NCBI GenBank assembly: GCA_016490735.1
Contig: JAEMWC010001230.1
Location: forward strand, 136,001 to 200,000
Reading direction: 5' to 3'
From: Pachyseris speciosa
Taxonomy: Eukaryota > Cnidaria > Anthozoa > Scleractinia > Pachyseridae
DNA: 64,000 nt
Below, piece by piece: positions 19,142 to 30,660 of this stretch. Position numbers and translations under genes: made by a program. The number at the start of each line of letters is the position of its first letter. Position 1 is the first letter of the stretch. Below the pieces are notes generated by a model. It ran no database searches. It was not told where the DNA came from and worked only from the letters and a program-made list of their open reading frames with translations.

Positions 19142-19805
19142 TTGCATCCTAAGTTCCTGATACTTTGTGCTAAGCATTTCGTAGTTGTTGCTTTCGTTGT
19201 CAATAAATGTATTCTTATTCATTTCAAATCTCTTTCTGTATTGTTTTTGTATTCGCTGAGAAAACAGACTGATAAACGGCAATAAAGTTTATGTTTGTCT
19301 CTCAAGAAACGCGTGATTCATTTAATTGATTCCTTCGAACTCTTCTTGTTGTTATTTCAATGCCAGTGGTTTCAAGGGTGTCCCATGGGCTTTTTTACTG
19401 TGAAGTTGGTATGCAAATATGGGGCAGTTTTGATCACTAGTTTTGAATAATTAGTGACTAACGGAGCGGAAAACAAGATTGACGCTACCAACGAAAAGCA
19501 CGTTTTTATTTTGGAAATATCATAGAGTTCTCAATAAACCAATCCGTGTTCACGAATAGCGGCGCGTTTGGGCAAGCCTATTGTTTTCATTGTTTGAAAG
19601 TACACGCGTGGGGTTAAGGTGATGACACACGCGCTGGTTGTGTGCTTTGTGCCGTGCAATCAGCGTGACGGTACATGCGTGGGGTTAAGGTAATGGAACA
19701 CGCATGGGGTTGTCTATTCATGACGTCATCGAGGTTATGTATTCCGCAGCAATTTAATGAGAAACAACAACAAAAAAAGGACTAACCGGTGCCTAATACA
19801 CTACT
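19142..19805. repeat. Right terminal inverted repeat of Maverick-like element 1
   Basis: It mirrors 14661-15222. It has about 100 bp extra, including GGTATGCAAATATGGGGCAG and GTGACTAACGGAGCGGAAA. The second element (31630-31720) also has sequence of that kind, so the left repeat has probably lost it. Confidence 0.85.
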
Positions 19806-19884
19806 TCCATGTTGTCCATGCATTAAAACGGATGACGTCACAAGCACTACAAAGGACATGGTGCTGCGCGGCCGGTTTTGCCCG

Positions 19885-21330
19885 GCAAGGGTGCCAGTGG
19901 ATTAATAAATCTTTAGTCTCTGGTATATTTCCTGATGATTGGAAATGTGCTAGAGTTACTCCGTTGTTCAAGCAAGGAGAGCCATCTGATCTAAATAATT
20001 ATCGACCTATTTCAGTCATTTCCGTTATAGCTTAAGTGTTTGAAACGATTATTTATGACCAATTGTATAACTTTTTGACTAATGAAGATAACCATCAATC
20101 GGGTTTTCGCTCATTACACTCAACTGTGACTGCTCTTTTGGAAGCTACTGATAACTGGGCTTTTAATACCGATCGTGGTAATGTTAATGCTGTAGTTTTT
20201 CTCGATTTAGTGATATGATAATCCTTTTATCTAAAATGAACCTTTACGGAATACAAGGAACAGCTGTTGATTGGTTTAAGTCATATTTAACTAATCGTAC
20301 ACCACGATGTCTCGTTAATGGTTCTCTTTCTAGAATCTGTTCACTTAAATGCGGTGTATGGCAAGGAACAATCCTAGGCCCCTTCTGCCTAGCATTGTGC
20401 CAGCCTAGGATGTATGCTGATGACACTCACATCACTTACGCGGGCGTTGATGTGAATTTAATACAGTTAAATCTGAATCGCGATTTAGATAACCAAAATA
20501 AATGGCTTATTTCCAATAAACTTACTTCACTCAGGCTAGTGAACACTGCTAAAACTGAATTTGTGCTTATTGGCTCCAGACAAAAATTGAGCACTTTGTC
20601 GAATCCAAATGAGCTCTCGATTGATAATGTTCCGATAGAACAAGTTTCCTCTGTCAAATCGCTGGCGAACACGGTGGCAAACACACATTTATAAATTATC
20701 TAAAAAGATCGCTTCAGGGATAGGAACAATAACAAGAATTAAACCTGTTGTCCCTTCACCTACTCTTCATTATACATACAATACTTCGATTATTGCAATC
20801 TTGTCTGGAGTGATTGTGGTAAAACCTTATTAATTTTGACAGGCTACAGAAGCTTCAGAACCGTGCCGCTCGTGTTTTAACTTTTTCTAGCCATGACGCT
20901 GACGCCAACCGCTTAATTAGACAACTCGATTGGAAAGACTTGAGCACTCAATTTCAAATATAAAGTCTTTAAATGGTCTTGTTCCTGAATATCAATCCTC
21001 TAAATTTGTTAAACGAAGTGAAATGCGTTACTCCCTGAAAGACTTTATTAGCAAACTAATTGTCCCGTTCCCGAGAACTTCATGAAAAACAGCTTTAGTT
21101 ATAGCGGAGCAGTTCTCTGGAACAGTGTGCCCTGTGATATGAAAGAAGCTTAATCTCTAAGTCAATTTAAACGATTAGTTAATCTTCATTGTTTAATATT
21201 AGAAGCATACAAGGCATTCATGAAAAACAAGTTTTAGCTAGATTAGTTGTGGTTAGGTTTTGCATTTTGCTTAGGGTAGTTAGGTCATTTATAATTTTTA
21301 TACTTCTGGACCCGGTTGCTCGAAAGCCGA
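19885..21330 (+). mobile_element. LINE A, part 3 (RT and 3' part)
   Basis: The RT resumes with INKSLVSGIFPDDWKCARVT, then LNNYRPISVIS, GFRSLHSTVTALLEATDNWA and VVFLDL (palm A). Next are MNLYGIQGTAVDWFKSYLTN, GVWQGTILGP and MYADDTHI (catalytic YADD near 20413). Stops and small deletions occur (for example near 20034 and 20215). Weak RT thumb sequence continues to about 21230, followed by a short AT-rich 3' region. It is a CR1/Jockey-like non-LTR retrotransposon, dead, and was the landing site for the Penelope-like and probably the Maverick-like insertions. Confidence 0.75.
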
Positions 21331-21387
21331 TTAGCGCTAATTTGCGATTAAAAGTTAACCGAGGTTTTCGTTTCGCTCATTGAGAAC

Positions 21388-21436
21388 ACACACCCACGCC
21401 CACACCCACGCCTACGTCCACGCCCACGCCCACACC

Positions 21437-21492
<56 letters not shown>

Positions 21493-21512
21493 TACATACA
21501 TACATACATATT
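21388..21512. repeat. Microsatellite: (CCCACG)n-like, (CA)n and (CATA)n
   Basis: A CCCACGCC-rich stretch passes into about 20 CA dinucleotides and then CATA tetranucleotides. On the minus strand the (TATG)n end directly follows LINE B's 3' end, so it may have begun as that LINE's tail. Confidence 0.9.
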
Positions 21513-21950
21513 CTTTTTGATAAGGCAGGTCGGTCTGAGGCAACCCGAGGGCTGGCGTGGACCTGCCATAAAATCTTAACTACGTAAAAATACTTAGCAA
21601 AATTTATAATCTTAAAATCTTTAAAAATTTCAAATGATAATAAAATTTTGAGACGATCTGACCTAAAACGAAAGACAATCTAAAAACAAAGTCTTAAGAA
21701 AAGCTAAAAGTACAAAAAGTCAGGCTCTTTCGATTTAACTAAACAAGCCTCTTTCTCGAATTGTATTTTGTCCAATATTCTTGAGGCATGTTTAAGTCTT
21801 TCTTTAAAAAGGTGGTAAGACGTTGACTTGCTGATTGCTTTGGGTATTAAATTCCATACGATGGGGTTTTTGTACCTCAAGCTATTTCTTCCAAAGTTGC
21901 TGCTGAAAGCAAATTCTACGTTCAAGGTAAAGAAAAGTTACATTCAAAAC
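21513..21950 (-). mobile_element. LINE B, 3'-terminal fragment
   Basis: The minus-strand frame 21925-21704 reads FSSNFGRNSLRYKNPIVWNL, then IPKAISKSTSYHLFKERLKH. This is the conserved C-terminal end of many CR1-like RT ORFs (RNSLRY..iWN.lP). About 190 bp of 3' UTR follow and end in (TATG)n. It is strongly 5'-truncated. Confidence 0.65.
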
Positions 21951-23064
21951 TTGAGGGCGAAAGACTTTGGGAAAAATCTTCATTGAACATTAATTAAACC
22001 GAAGCCAAAGTTCACACTCACCCGGGATTACATTAATCGTGCTTTGAACAACTGGGCCCTGATGGATTTATTTTTACAAGTATTATTATTGTTATCAATG
22101 GTTCAGCTATGAAGCAGATCGGGAATTTTAAAGGGATATACTCTTGTACTGACAGTGTCTATAGCCATTCAGTACAAACATATAGACTCGAACATCGTGA
22201 TAAGCGCAATGCGTCCGAAAAAAAGTTCCTCTTTTCCTTTGTTTCACGCCAAACTAAGGATACACACTGCAATAGTTTAGGCTAATTGCAGCCTCTTGTT
22301 TACATTATGACCAGTCCCTTATTGACTCAAAGCACCGATGTACTGATGAAGTGAATCATACGTCAAAGAACAAGAAAATGTAGGATAAAGACAAAGGCCT
22401 GGCTGAATCGTGCCTTAAAATAGGCTGCCAATAGAAAATTTGATGACTGCAATAAAGACGTTGGCTCATTTTTTTCCAAAATGGGAAAATTACAAAATTA
22501 ATAAAAAATTAATCAAGTATGAATGAGGTGTATGAACTGCGGACTTTGTTCTATTATGTTTTGTTTTGTTTTTGAAAGATTTCATCCATGACTGTAAAGA
22601 AAAAGAAAGAAAAAAAAAGGCATTATTTTGGTATCGGTAGAGAGAGATTAAAATCGTAGAACCAATTCATGACCTCAAAATAAACTTTTTGTATAATCGA
22701 CCACTTATTTTAATTAACCGGGTTCCAACTCATATCTGCAATAATACCTTATATTTTACCAAACGGTCTTCAGAGCAGACAAAAGAAGGATATTAAAAAG
22801 ACATTTAACATGTTTCGGCATTCCTAACGCAATCATCCGTTGCAAATGGTAGTTTCAAAGCATCTGAATATAAATAATGCATTTTGCGTCCTATGCTAGT
22901 GTACGACACTCTAGGGGTCATTTACATATTCATTCTGGGGTTTATAGGCTATGAATATAAATTTAAGAGCCCTCGTCAGTGCAATTCAAGAATCCGGCGA
23001 CAGAAGCGAAAATACATATTTGTTCCAAACGACACTGTTGGTAAACCGTTGTCGAAAACAGTAT
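21951..23064. other. No recognisable gene
   Basis: AT-rich sequence. A 123-codon open frame beginning at 22884 runs into the inverted repeat at 23065 and matches nothing known to me; I do not call it a gene. Confidence 0.4.
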
Positions 23065-23572
23065 TAAAAAGTCCCTGCGATTTTTTATTTTGCCAAAAAT
23101 CTGGAAAGTTTGAAATCAGGCTGATCGTGCTCGAGCTGAGCCCAAGGAAATTTATGCAAATTACCCAATTTCCAAACGTTCTAAAAAAACAACCAGAACA
23201 TATCTTGGATTTACGTTTTCACAATTGGTGTTACATCTCTTGTAGTAACTTTTAGGCTAAATTTTATGTCATTCTAAGGTTTCTTTGCTATCTATTTACC
23301 CGCGTAAAGAGTATAATGTTTGCTATTCTGTTCATACCCGTAATTTTAACATATATTTTAGAGTCTTCGGAAGATCATAACATCGCTAGTATACAAAATC
23401 ACAGGACGTAATAAAGCGTTGTATAAGTATTCTATACCATGGCATAGAAAATAACGTTCAATGCAAAGTGGGAATGTGAGGTGGATACAGCGTACAACGG
23501 TTTTCCTGCAATCTCATTGGCTTCATTTTCCTTGTTATGGTATAGACAATAATCCATAAGACCTTTTTCATA

Positions 23573-23722
23573 ATGGCGGACGTTTAAATTATTCTTTTGT
23601 ATGTATGTTAATTATCCTTAGTAAGCTCACTTTGAAGTAACATGCTAACGAGGCTAGTAAGGCTAATTATCATGGAAATAAAAGAATAACTTGTCGGGCG
23701 CCATTATGAAAATGGTATAAAG
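23573..23722. mobile_element. Fold-back MITE, relative of 6949-7132
   Basis: The arms CCTTTTTCATAATGGCGG and CGCCATTATGAAAATGG pair, continuing through TTATTCTTTT and TTAATTA. It shares ATGGCGG..TTATTCTTTT.ATG with the element at 6949. Confidence 0.6.
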
Positions 23723-23952
23723 CGATTAAATATCATAGTTAATAATGTAAATGACGGATTTGACCATCCTATTTTTTTGTTTTCTGGACATATTTGACTG
23801 ATTATCTAATCATTTCTCGGCGACCAAAAAGAAAGTAAGTTGTTACAAAAAGGTAAACGCAAAGTAACTGTAGTGCTTGCGTCCTGACTCGCTTATTGTG
23901 TAGTTTGAAATGAAACCCAATTATTGAACCGTTTTCATTCTATGTCCGCCAT

Positions 23953-24255
23953 GTGATCCCCTGCAATGTCGATACTATAAAATTGCTGGAAGACTATTTC
24001 GGATACAGCTCGAAGCCAAAAGAGGAACGACCCTATACCGCTGCAAAAGCCTTGAGGGATTTGTACCCAGATCTTTACGTTCTCTTGAAGATTTGTTGCA
24101 TAATTTCAGCCACCAGCTACGAATGTGAAAGGAGCGCAAGTGTTCTAAGACGGCTCCACATTCACGACAGAGCAAGCGTAGCTCAAGGAAGGCTCTCTCT
24201 CTCGTTAATGCGAAGTGGCAGATTTGTTTGCCCAGAAGCATTCAAGGAGGCTTGA
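23953..24255 (+). pseudogene. hAT transposase C-terminal dimerisation fragment
   Basis: The open frame reads LLEDYFGY..AAKALRDLYPDLYVLL, then KICCIISATSYECERSASVLR and RRLHIHDRASVAQGRLSLSLM. This is the hAT C-terminal dimerisation domain: Leu-rich helix, (S/T)xxxERxFS-like signature (here CERSAS), then the basic R..M...RL. segment. Only this about 100-residue end survives; the catalytic core and zinc finger are missing. A GC-rich stretch downstream (24418-24540) resembles the 3' region I have seen after such genes, by memory only. Confidence 0.75.
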
Positions 24256-24880
24256 GCTTGGCACACTACTCAACGATTAAACCCAAAATCCATTTCGACG
24301 AAGAAATTTTTCTTATGAGTATTGATGTTTTTACGTTTGATCTCGACTTTCCGATTTTCTTTGTAACGTCCTTCAAAACGCACAAAATGAAGTCTTGAAC
24401 GGCCAAATTTTCAAACTTTCCCGGGGGAGCATGCCCCGGCCCCGGAACCCCCCGAAAAACCCGCGCCTACGACGCTCGTCAATTCGAGCCTTCGGCGCTC
24501 AAACGTACCTCCCCACGCTAAAACCTGTCAACGGGCCTGGTGCTTATTGCTTGCTATTCACAGGTTAAATCGTTCAGTAGAACAAAGAGGAATTCTACAT
24601 TGATAAGAGCTATTTTGCATCCTGCAATTTTGTATACTAGCGATGTTATGGCCTTCTAAAACCAGTTTGGTAACATTACGGGTATTAAAAGAATAGCAAA
24701 CATTATATTCTTTACGCGGATGAATAGACAGCAAAGAAAGCTAAGATTGAGATATAATTAAACTTACAAGTGATAAAAGAGATAAAACCAATTGTGAAAA
24801 CAAGAATCTAGCAAGAAAAACGTCGTCGATTTCAAACTTTCCGTATTTTTTTGCCAAAATAAAAAATCGATGGAACTTTT

Positions 24881-25611
24881 GGTCTTTTGCGTGACAGAAA
24901 AGGAGATTTTAAATAACACCGATAAGAGCGTCGGCAGTAGGCGGTGTAGCCTCCCACTGCGTGGGAGGCTATAGGTGCTGGTAAGAGCTAAAGCATTAGT
25001 TATCACGTAAGGTATTGCGTGACTCGAGACTGAACTTTAGTTATTATTCACATAGTAAAATGTCCGGGCATATTTACTGTTTTGTTTGGGTTTCCCGGCA
25101 GCATGAGAATGTCGGCGCTCAGACATGAAACTGTGAAAACAGGAACAAGCGATGTGGAACGTAGCCGTGATGGACGCATGGAGAATAAATCAAGTCATCC
25201 GGGTCAATAATGCTTCTTTAGCCGCCAAACAGGTATTCCGACGTTAGAAAACTAATGATAAGGATGGAATTTGACTGTTTTGTGTCAACAAAGACAGACA
25301 ATCCGATCTGTGTGAGATATGTCACGCTATTTCACTCTCGCTTCGTCAAGCGATGGGGAAAATGAAAATGCTTCATAAGATTTTGCGTTTTGCATAGTTT
25401 TGTTCCCAAACTGTGATGCAACTGAAGCCATATAAATAAAGTATAACCAACTTGTCTCGGTTGTGCGATCCTGTGAGATTTGATGGGGTTTTGAGCATGT
25501 TTCTTTCTTCTTTTGTTGGACAAGGTAAACGACTCAAAAAACCCATGCGACGATAACAGAGGCACTTAATGAAGAACCCACGGGTTCTGAACAATAAGCT
25601 AATAAGCTAAT
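24881..25611. other. No recognisable gene
   Basis: It contains a short perfect hairpin, AGCCTCCCACTGCGTGGGAG at 24949, and several unremarkable short ORFs. Confidence 0.4.
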
Positions 25612-26053
25612 GGGCACCCAACGACAAGTTTCGGTAGATATCTGTTCGGTGGAGGGTAATTCGCCTTGCGCTTCCGGCGTCGACTAAAGAGTGCACTCGG
25701 ATTTTCGTGACTAAAACGTGGCCTAAAAGATTCGAAATTGGGAAATCATATCCCCTGAGGTTTTCCGAAAGGTCGTATTTGCTGTTTTTGGCAGTCAAAA
25801 ACGTCAGCTAGCATTTTCGGAAAGAAAATAGTTCCCTAGAAAGTTCGTGGAAGGTTCATTTCAGCTTGCATTTTCTCTATGGAAGATTTTGTTCGCCAAC
25901 ATTTTCGGGCAATTAAAATTTCAGCTAGGGAATCCAAACAGATGAACTTCTTCTAGCTCATGAAAACATCGCTTCAAATAGACTTTAGACGCGATAAGGC
26001 ACTTAAAAATGCCTTTCTACAGCTTTTGGTTGATTTGGCTCGTTGGGTGCCCC
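25612..26053. mobile_element. hAT-like non-autonomous element, copy A (442 bp)
   Basis: The ends are GGGCACCCAACGA and its inverted copy TCGTTGGGTGCCC. Internal words such as ACAAGTTTCGGT, GGGAAATCATA and AACGTCAGCTAGCATTTTCG match copy B (26715-31142). Non-coding. Confidence 0.75.
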
Positions 26054-26424
26054 TGAAGCGCCGACTAAAATGAAAATACACGGGTAATGAAACGAATATT
26101 AAACTGCATCGCCATACAATAGCATTCCTTACCACCACATCATTGAAGGTTATAAGGTTATCCGGATATCATGTTTGCTTGATTCACTGATGCACAAGTT
26201 GGAATCATTCGGTTGGATTTTCTCGGTCGTTGCGGAGGCAGAACGTGGACAACATGAACTCATTTCCACATGAACTAGTCTCCTCCTCACTGCCATCACC
26301 TTCAGAGGCGCTTGGGCAGATTCACGTGACTAACTTCCTTATTGGTGAGGTCAGACCTATTTTAGACACTACGACAATTTCAGACTTTGACTGACAAAAA
26401 AAAAACACTACGATTACATCGGCA
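26054..26424. other. No recognisable gene
   Basis: Sequence between two mobile elements. Its last bases, TCGGCA, form the target duplication of the second Maverick-like element. Confidence 0.4.
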
Positions 26425-26714
26425 AGTAGTGTATTAGGGACCACGGTTTCCGTTTTTTTGCTGTGGTTTCTCACTAAATTGCTGTGGAATACATTAATGT
26501 TGATGACGTAATTATAGTGGATGTATTCCTTTACACAACAGAGACAGTGGATGAATTCCTTAGGATAATAACAGTGGATGTATTCCTTTACATATAAACA
26601 GAGACAGTGGATGAATTCCTTCGCATACTAATAGCGGATGTATTCCTTTTCAAAACAGAGACAGCGGATGACTTCCGTCGCAACCGCTGATGTTTGCTAA
26701 AGTTATTCTTTTTT
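26425..26714. repeat. Outer left arm of Maverick-like element 2
   Basis: The 75-bp conserved tip is followed by three roughly 60-bp units of the form GTGGATGTATTCCTTT..ACAGAGACAGTGGATGAATTCCTT. The same units, inverted, make up 33425-33511 and 35459-35535. Element 1 has quite different short repeats at this position. Confidence 0.8.
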
Positions 26715-27559
26715 CAGGGGCACCCAACGACAAGTTTCGGTCGATATCTGTTCGGTGGAGGGTAATTCGCCTTGGGTTTTCGGCGTCGATTAAAGAGTGC
26801 ACTCGGATTTTCGTAACTAAAACGTGACCTAAAAGATTCCCAATTGGGAAATCATAACCCCTGAGGTTTTCAGAAAGGTCGTAATTGCTGTTTTTGGCAG
26901 TCAAAAACGTCAGCTAGCATTTTCGGAAAGAAAATAGTTCCCTAGAAAGGTCGTAGAAAGTTCATTTCAGCTTGCATTTTCTCAAAGAAAGATTTTGTTC
27001 CCTAACATTTTCGGGCAAGTAAACTTTCAGCTAGGGAATCCGAACAGATGTAATTAAGTAAGTAAGTAAAGCCTTTATTTAAAGAGGGTAGCACTTAATA
27101 GCCAAAGGCTAAAAAACTTGTGGCCCTCATAAAATACACAACTATTTACAATCTAATAAATATAGTAAACTAAAATATATAATTACGAAAGCCGAGGAGG
27201 GACTTCAGACTTCAGACTTCAGACTTCAGACTTCAGACTTCAGACTTCAGACTTCGCACTTCAGACTTCAGACTTCAGACTTCAGACTTCGGACTTCAGA
27301 CTTCAGACTTCAGACTTCGGACTTCAGACTTCAGACTTCGGACTTCAGACTTCAGACTTCAGACTTCAGACTTCAGACTTCAGACTTCAGACTTCGGACT
27401 TCAGACTTCAGACTTCAGACTTCGGACTTCGGACTTCAGACTTCAGAATTCGGGATTGGGATTTCCGACTTTGGATATGGCTTAGTATATCAGGCTGTTT
27501 AGATGGCCGAGATAAACTAAAACTGTATGGATTTTGCATGGCTGTGCAGATGGCTTCTC

Positions 27560-28290
27560 ACGGCGTATACTGTGCCTAAAAGTAGGTTCAACCAATAACA
27601 ACCTGAACCCGAATATTGGTGTTGATTTTTTCTAAGCACTGTCCAGCAGATAGGTGGAGTACCTAGGGTGGCTCGGATTGATAAGGGAATGGAAAACATA
27701 TGGGTTTCCACCATTCAGAGGCTATTAAGGTATAATGACGGCGATGATTTAGCAGGCGATAACAGGATTTTTCAAGGAAGTAGTGCCAACCAAAGAATAG
27801 AAGCCTACTGGTCAAAGTTAAGGCAAGGTGGAGGCGGCTGCTGGATGAACTTGTTTAAGGGTTTTAGAGATTCTGGTGTCTTTTTAGATGTTGACCCGTT
27901 GCTTAAAGAATGCTTAAAGTTTTGTTTATGCCTAACTCCACTCTGTTACAAAATTGTGGAATATCAAGACACTAAGAGTTGACAAAAACGCAGATGCTCT
28001 TGGAGGAAAGCCAGACGTAATGTACTTTGTGCCTGAAGTATATTCGACCCACAGTTATCTCGTTGATGTCCACCACTGAAGAAGTTGTGGAAGCTTGTAA
28101 AACTCTTTTTCGGGGCACAATCCAGAGATTACTCGCGGGAGTTTGAGGAGCTCGTGGGTATATAGTCCCAAACCACCGAGTACCACAAAACCCAGAAGAA
28201 AGGTTAATGCTTTTTATAGAAATAACAGATAATTTGAAACGATTAGGATTTGGACGCTGCAGGCCTGTCCACAGCACCCATTATCAAGTA
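27560..28290 (+). pseudogene. Integrase-core (DDE) transposase, degraded
   Basis: Recognisable blocks are VARIDKGMENIWVSTIQRLL (second catalytic Asp in D-x-G-x-E-N), FQGSSANQRIEAYWSKLR (catalytic Glu in NQRIE.YW), WMNLFKGFRDSGVF, then after a frame change GGKPDVMYFVPEVYSTHSYL. Upstream, remnants of GSTNNNP and DTVQQIGGVPR are readable across frames. This combination belongs to an rve-type transposase family I know from many animal genomes (possibly the one named IS3EU in repeat databases; name uncertain). Stops and frame changes inactivate it. Its position between heptamer-bearing inverted ends makes it the likely transposase lineage of this element. Confidence 0.65.
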
Positions 28291-29169
28291 TAGCCTAATG
28301 ATTGCTTTCAAAATATTTAAGGCATCTGGAATGTTCGGCTGCAGCACGTTGAGATTCCTTGTTGTCATGTTGTAAAGTTACATATACAGCTATTAGTTGT
28401 GGTCGGAAACATGTCAACATCATATTGCTTTTATTATGTTTGTTCGCGTTTCACAAAATAACGTCTTTGAATCCCTGAATTGAAATAAAATTTTATTCAA
28501 ATGAACTTGGACATCCTTCGAATAATATTTGTACACGCCCGCTAATGGTCAGCGTGCCACTCAGTGCAGTTCTTACACTTTGTGCCGACTTTTTTTATCC
28601 TCATTGAACAGGAACACACAACTAATTTTTGATGCCATCGAACAATCTTGTCATATCTGTAGGCAGTATGGCACGTGTAGAGGTGACGTCACGCAAGCGC
28701 GCCAAGCATCTCATGATTTTTCCATGCACCTCTTGTTTGCGTCGCTACTTCGAGGTTTACCCTAGGAAAGCGTTAAAAAATAGTTTTAATTAGCCCACAT
28801 AGCATTGATCACTCCCTTAACTGAGACCCTTGTAAGAAAACATAAAACAAACCAAAACTGTATGCAACAAAACTAGCGCATGATTTTTAGTTATTTCATT
28901 TCTAAGGAACAGAATGGACTATCTCTTCACCTTATTACTTAAAAACACCTGTACATCATGTGAGAAATAACAGGTATGGAATGTATACAAATCAGTAGCC
29001 GACTGCAGGTGTACATGGTTACTGTGTTGGAGTCACAAGTAAATTCCGGTTTTCAGTGACTATTTTCTTGTTGGAATGCTACCTCTAATTTTGGGTCAAA
29101 GAAGACACAAGACATCCTCTTTACAGAGATATTCAGATAGATATTCAGAGCAGGTTTAAGTATGATGAA
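28291..29169. other. Transposon interior without recognisable gene
   Basis: AT-rich interior of the heptamer-ended element. Only short frames are present. Confidence 0.35.
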
Positions 29170-29300
29170 ATATTTGGTTTATCAACAGAATTTATAGGTG
29201 AGGGTACCATCCGTAAAGAGATTCTAGTGCTGAAGTTTTCGTCCTTTGGATTCGCTCTTCCGAAGGGCTAACGCTTGACAGGAACTGACAGCAGGGCAAT
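29170..29300 (+). pseudogene. Remnant of a Penelope-like pseudo-LTR
   Basis: ATTTGGTTTATCAACAGAAT and TTCGCTCTTCCGAAGGGCTA, followed by ACGCTT, match the pseudo-LTR of the Penelope-like element (11396-11500 and 13990-14025), including half of the hammerhead-like motif. The rest is lost. Confidence 0.5.
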
Positions 29301-30366
29301 TTCACATTGATTGCACAAGGCTATTGCGTGACACTTTAATACGCCGTGCAAAAGTGTCATGATTCAACCTTTTTCCCGCAGAACTAATATTATTCCTTGG
29401 TTTGCTTTCAATCTTTTTGTTTTGTTTTCAAAACTGAGTCGTTTTTATTATTGTCCTTTATTCTCTTGCTTTCCATTTTTTAAATTTCCTTATCGATAGT
29501 CTGAATTCAGTTGCACAGCCTATACGAAAGTAAATTGTCGTTCATCTCAGTCTCTGAAGAATTGTTTTATATTAGAAGCTTGTCTCACTCATGAGTACGA
29601 AGCGGCTCCAGCTTTGGTCATCGCGTCGCCGTGTATTTCATTTCATGTTACTTTGTGCATAATAAGCTTAACAGATCCCAATCCCTTTCCAAAATATCCC
29701 CACACTAGAAATAAATAGACGGGGGAAAGTTATTGAAGTCAGCTTACCTCCTCATCCATTTTCAAAAGTCTGAAATTATGGCTGATATATTAAATATACA
29801 CAGTCGGAAATCCCAAACCCAAATTCCGAAATCCGAAGTCTGAAGTCTGAAGTCTGAAGTCTGAAGTCCGAAGTCTGAAGTCTGAAGTCTGAAGTCTGAA
29901 CTCTGAACTCTGAAGTCTGAAGTCTGAAGTCTGAATTCTGAAGTCTGAAGTCTGAAGTCCCTCCTCGGCTTTCGTAATATATACATTTAAAATATAACAA
30001 GATTCGATATTAAGAAAAAATAAAAAAATTATTAAATGATAAAATGATGCAAACATTGTTGTTCCTTAAAAATCTTGGCAAACATGTTCTTTTTAAAACA
30101 TGCTGCAGAATCTAATTTCCTAATTTCAATTGGTATACTGTTCCACAGTCTTGTTGCCGAAACAGCGAAAGAGCGTCCTCCCTCTGTTTCTCTTCTATAT
30201 TTAGGACAAACAGCATTAATGCTTGAATATCTAGTGTTGCGGGAGTGCCGCTTATTATTCAAAATCAAGTGTTCATTTAGATAATTCGGCAAAGACCCAT
30301 TAATTCGCTTGTACATTATTATGCATTTATCTATCTTATGTTGCTCATAAAACGGAATCCAACCTA

Positions 30367-30660
30367 CAATCTTGGACACAATAAATGGAACATTTGGACC
30401 ACCCCTCCCCCCCATTTCAATGATGCCAAAATGGCGCGTTTTGCTCTTCGCGCGCCTTCATCATTGCTTAGGGGGGGGATGGGGGTTAATTAGTCCATTT
30501 TATTCCGTCCAATCTTGGACACAATAAATGGAACATTTGGACCCCCCCCCCCCCCCCCATCTCAATGATGCCAAAATGGCGCGTTTTGCTCTTCGCGCGC
30601 CTTCATCATTGCTTAGGGGGGATGGGGGTTAATTAGTCCATTTTATTCCGTCCAAGATTG
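30367..30660. mobile_element. TA-flanked MITE, head-to-tail dimer
   Basis: Inserted in the RT of LINE C with TA on both sides (30365-30366, 30661-30662). CAATCTTGGAC begins each of two units (30367 and 30510), and the far end is its inverse (GTCCAAGATTG). Each unit contains a C-run, AATGATGCCAAAATGGCGCG and a G-run. Removing the pair restores the LINE frame. Confidence 0.75.

Larger units (their letters stand above)
14661..19805. mobile_element. Compact Maverick/Polinton-like element 1 (5145 bp, 6-bp TSD)
   Basis: Both ends are inverted and start AGTAGTGTATTAGGCACCGG. TCCATG is duplicated at 14655-14660 and 19806-19811. Terminal repeats are about 560 bp (left) and 660 bp (right). AG termini with 6-bp duplications are the integration signature of Mavericks/Polintons and adintovirus-like elements. 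The interior has a minus-strand cluster of three small genes on the left, a central minisatellite, and a plus-strand zinc-finger/ATPase gene on the right, transcribed away from the centre. I see no DNA polymerase B, integrase, protease or major capsid gene. It is therefore a deleted or satellite-like member dependent on others. Genes carry stops and frameshifts, so it is a fossil. Confidence 0.85.
23065..24880. mobile_element. hAT-derived segment between long inverted arms
   Basis: About 23065-23410 is an inverted, diverged copy of about 24625-24880. Shared words include TCGATTTTTTATTTTG, GGAAAGTTTGAAATC, ACAATTGG, ATTCTTTACGCGG and CTAGTATACAAAAT. The interior carries a hAT transposase C-terminus and a small MITE. 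The arms may be a palindromic repeat or the remains of two insertions. Boundaries are approximate. Confidence 0.5.
27182..29978 (+). mobile_element. DNA transposon with (ACTTCAG)n terminal repeats and DDE integrase-like gene
   Basis: The ends ATTACGAAAGCCGAGGAGGG are inverted at 27182 and 29978, and ATATA flanks both. Directly inside each end lies a heptamer array, ACTTCAG, about 35 units at the left (27202-27446) and about 17 at the right, in inverted orientation. Beyond the arrays the inverted homology continues (TCGG.ATTTGGG..GGGATTTCCGACT). The element interrupts the 3' UTR of LINE C. It carries a degraded integrase-like transposase. Confidence 0.75.

Noticed and set aside
22884..23255. 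123-codon open frame
   Set aside because: It runs into an inverted repeat arm, has no recognisable similarity and unremarkable composition; likely chance.
24949..24971. Perfect GC hairpin like a transcription terminator
   Set aside because: No gene ends there and the genome is eukaryotic; probably part of a repeat.
27202..27446. Regular short repeats that might suggest a CRISPR array
   Set aside because: The unit is a pure heptamer (ACTTCAG) without spacers, mirrored at the other end of a transposon.
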